Shown: one piece after another, positions 63,015 through 64,000 of the stretch
Position numbering within the stretch: position 1 is the first letter of the stretch
How the letters are laid out: every line of letters begins with the position of its first letter
Source: Sediminibacillus halophilus
Lineage (GTDB): Bacteria > Bacillota > Bacilli > Bacillales > Amphibacillaceae
Reading direction: 5' to 3'
DNA length: 64,000 nt
Assembly: GCF_900103695.1 (NCBI RefSeq)
Contig: NZ_FNHF01000001.1
Location: 1,150,961-1,214,960 of the forward strand
Position numbers and translations under genes: made by a program
The notes under the pieces: generated by a model
What the model was told of the DNA's origin: nothing
Databases searched by the model: none
What the model saw: the letters and a program-made list of their open reading frames with translations, nothing else

Positions 63015-63907
63015 GCTGGAAACCGACTGGGCCAACTAGTAATGCAGACACAAGAAACTCGGCGCAGTATGGCTTTTTCGATTTGCTGAAAAAACCGGTT
63101 GAAATCTATGTCTTCATAGATCCTTTATGTCCGGAATGCTGGTCTTTGGAACCGAGCTTGAAAAAGCTGTCCATTGAATATGGCAGGTTTTTCACCATTC
63201 GTCCGATTCTGAGCGGGCAGCTTACCGTGTTGAATAAAGATAAATTTGATAAACCGAAAAAATTAAAAGAAATATGGGAACGGACGGCCTCTCGTACCGG
63301 AATGAGCTGTGACGGTGATTTATGGCTGGAGAACCCCGTCAATCTGCCCTGGCTAGCATCCCTTGCAATCAAGGCGGCAGAGTTGCAAGGGAAAAAAGCC
63401 GGCAGAAACTTCTTGCGTAAAGTACAAGAAAATTTGTTCTTGAACAAACGGGATATATCTGATGAAACAACCTTGATTGAGTGTGCCGGAGAAGTGAACC
63501 TTGATGTACAAGAGTTCACCCAGGATCTGTATTCTAATTCCGCCAAAAAAGCACTGCAATGTGATTTAAAGTTAACGCAAGAGATGGAAGTCGAATACAT
63601 TCCTACCATGGTATTCTTTAATGAATCCGAGGAAGAAGGCGGCTTGAAAGTCTCAGGGCTATATCCTTATGACATTTACGTAAAAGTATTAAAACAAATG
63701 TTGCAAATGGATCCGCCCCCAGCCAAGAAACCGGAGTTAGAAGAGTTCATTTCATATTACGGCTTTGTCGGCAACAAGGAAATTTCCGTTGTCTATGATT
63801 GGTCTAAGGAAAAAACAGAAAAAGAAATGAAAAAACTTCAGTTGAAACAAATGGTGGAAAAAGTTCCAGTGAAATATGGAACCTTTTACCGGCATGTTAA
63901 AGGCTGA
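63011..63907 (+). CDS. spxH: ClpXP adaptor for Spx, SpxH (YjbH)
   Basis: 298 residues, GTG start overlapping yjbI (GTGA). DsbA-like thioredoxin fold with the CxxC at Cys40/Cys43 ([12 protein letters not shown]). The helical insert covers about 95-190, and [10 protein letters not shown] (cis-Pro region) about 200. The C-terminal extension [18 protein letters not shown] and [19 protein letters not shown] is typical of YjbH. It delivers Spx to ClpXP and so limits the thiol-stress response. Terminated downstream by a hairpin with T7. Confidence 0.95.
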   Translation: MSWKPTGPTSNADTRNSAQYGFFDLLKKPVEIYVFIDPLCPECWSLEPSLKKLSIEYGRFFTIRPILSGQLTVLNKDKFDKPKKLKEIWERTASRTGMSCDGDLWLENPVNLPWLASLAIKAAELQGKKAGRNFLRKVQENLFLNKRDISDETTLIECAGEVNLDVQEFTQDLYSNSAKKALQCDLKLTQEMEVEYIPTMVFFNESEEEGGLKVSGLYPYDIYVKVLKQMLQMDPPPAKKPELEEFISYYGFVGNKEISVVYDWSKEKTEKEMKKLQLKQMVEKVPVKYGTFYRHVKG

Positions 63908-63938
63908 TTCTCCTCTTGTTCATACAAGGGTATTTTTG

Positions 63939-63969
63939 ACACTCAGGCAATTTACCTGGGTGTTTTTTT
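63939..63969 (+). terminator. Terminator of yjbI-spxH
   Basis: ACACTCAGG / CCTGGGTGT with one wobble, 7 nt loop, then T7. Confidence 0.85.
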
Positions 63970-64000
63970 ATTAAATAGCAATTGATAGAAACTACGATAT

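Overview
The window is chromosomal DNA from a spore-forming, low-to-mid-GC Gram-positive bacterium of the family Bacillaceae. The evidence is strong AGGAGG-type ribosome binding sites, frequent TTG/GTG starts, spore coat genes (cotZ, cotO, a cotD-like gene), SigB-, SigK- and ECF-type promoters, a FapR operator before fabI, and two blocks that keep the Bacillus subtilis gene order (yjcH-yjcG-yjcF, and fabI/cotO/cotZ with prpE-yjbO-nadK-relQ-yjbK-yjbI-spxH). Several very acidic secreted or lipid-anchored proteins would suit a halotolerant genus such as Halobacillus, Virgibacillus, Oceanobacillus or Terribacillus. The genus is inferred, not shown.

Layout. 1-6.8 kb: the end of a TetR gene, then two ECF sigma operons on the minus strand. 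One couples a sigma factor to a PadR-like protein and a SEDS (FtsW/RodA) glycosyltransferase with a HAAS-like N-terminus; the other couples a sigma factor to a one-span membrane anti-sigma candidate. 6.9-19.8 kb: single metabolic and regulatory genes (SDR with divergent WYL regulator, FMN reductase, esterase, AhpD-like protein with divergent Lrp regulator, alkaline phosphatase, beta-helix protein, DUF305 protein, ROK kinase, two acidic lipoproteins). 19.9-22.6 kb: a regulatory island with a SigO/RsoA-type two-subunit sigma factor, a divergent YvrJ protein, a GPRPFF-repeat protein and a LytTR-DUF3021 pair. 22.9-30.5 kb: a second methionine aminopeptidase, PepC and cystine carrier TcyP, a cell-wall amidase, a CotD-like coat protein, an O-methyltransferase, and a small secreted-protein gene broken by two homopolymer indels. 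30.8-39.8 kb: beta-glucoside PTS operon with RAT/terminator switch and cre, a rifampin-phosphotransferase-type enzyme, and HelD.

39.8-47.9 kb: a candidate small RNA, tRNA-Val(GAC), HAD phosphatase, VanW protein, an alcohol dehydrogenase bracketed by palindromic repeats, a SigB-type stress protein, the yjcHGF block and a DUF421 membrane protein. 48-53 kb: MBL hydrolase, small unknown genes beside cotZ and cotO, a degenerate dispersed repeat, and fabI. 53-64 kb: cation antiporter (yjbQ), mgtE, rodA, prpE, then the minus-strand operon relQ-nadK-rluD and the plus-strand genes yjbK, yjbI and spxH.

The conserved blocks are housekeeping: Spx proteolysis control, (p)ppGpp and NADP synthesis, cell elongation, Mg transport and lipid synthesis. 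The parts least explained by known biology are the SigO/RsoA-YvrJ island with its 32-33 bp spaced motif array, the ECF-PadR-SEDS operon, the intergenic small RNA candidate at 39.8-40.0 kb, and two families of intergenic palindromic repeats.
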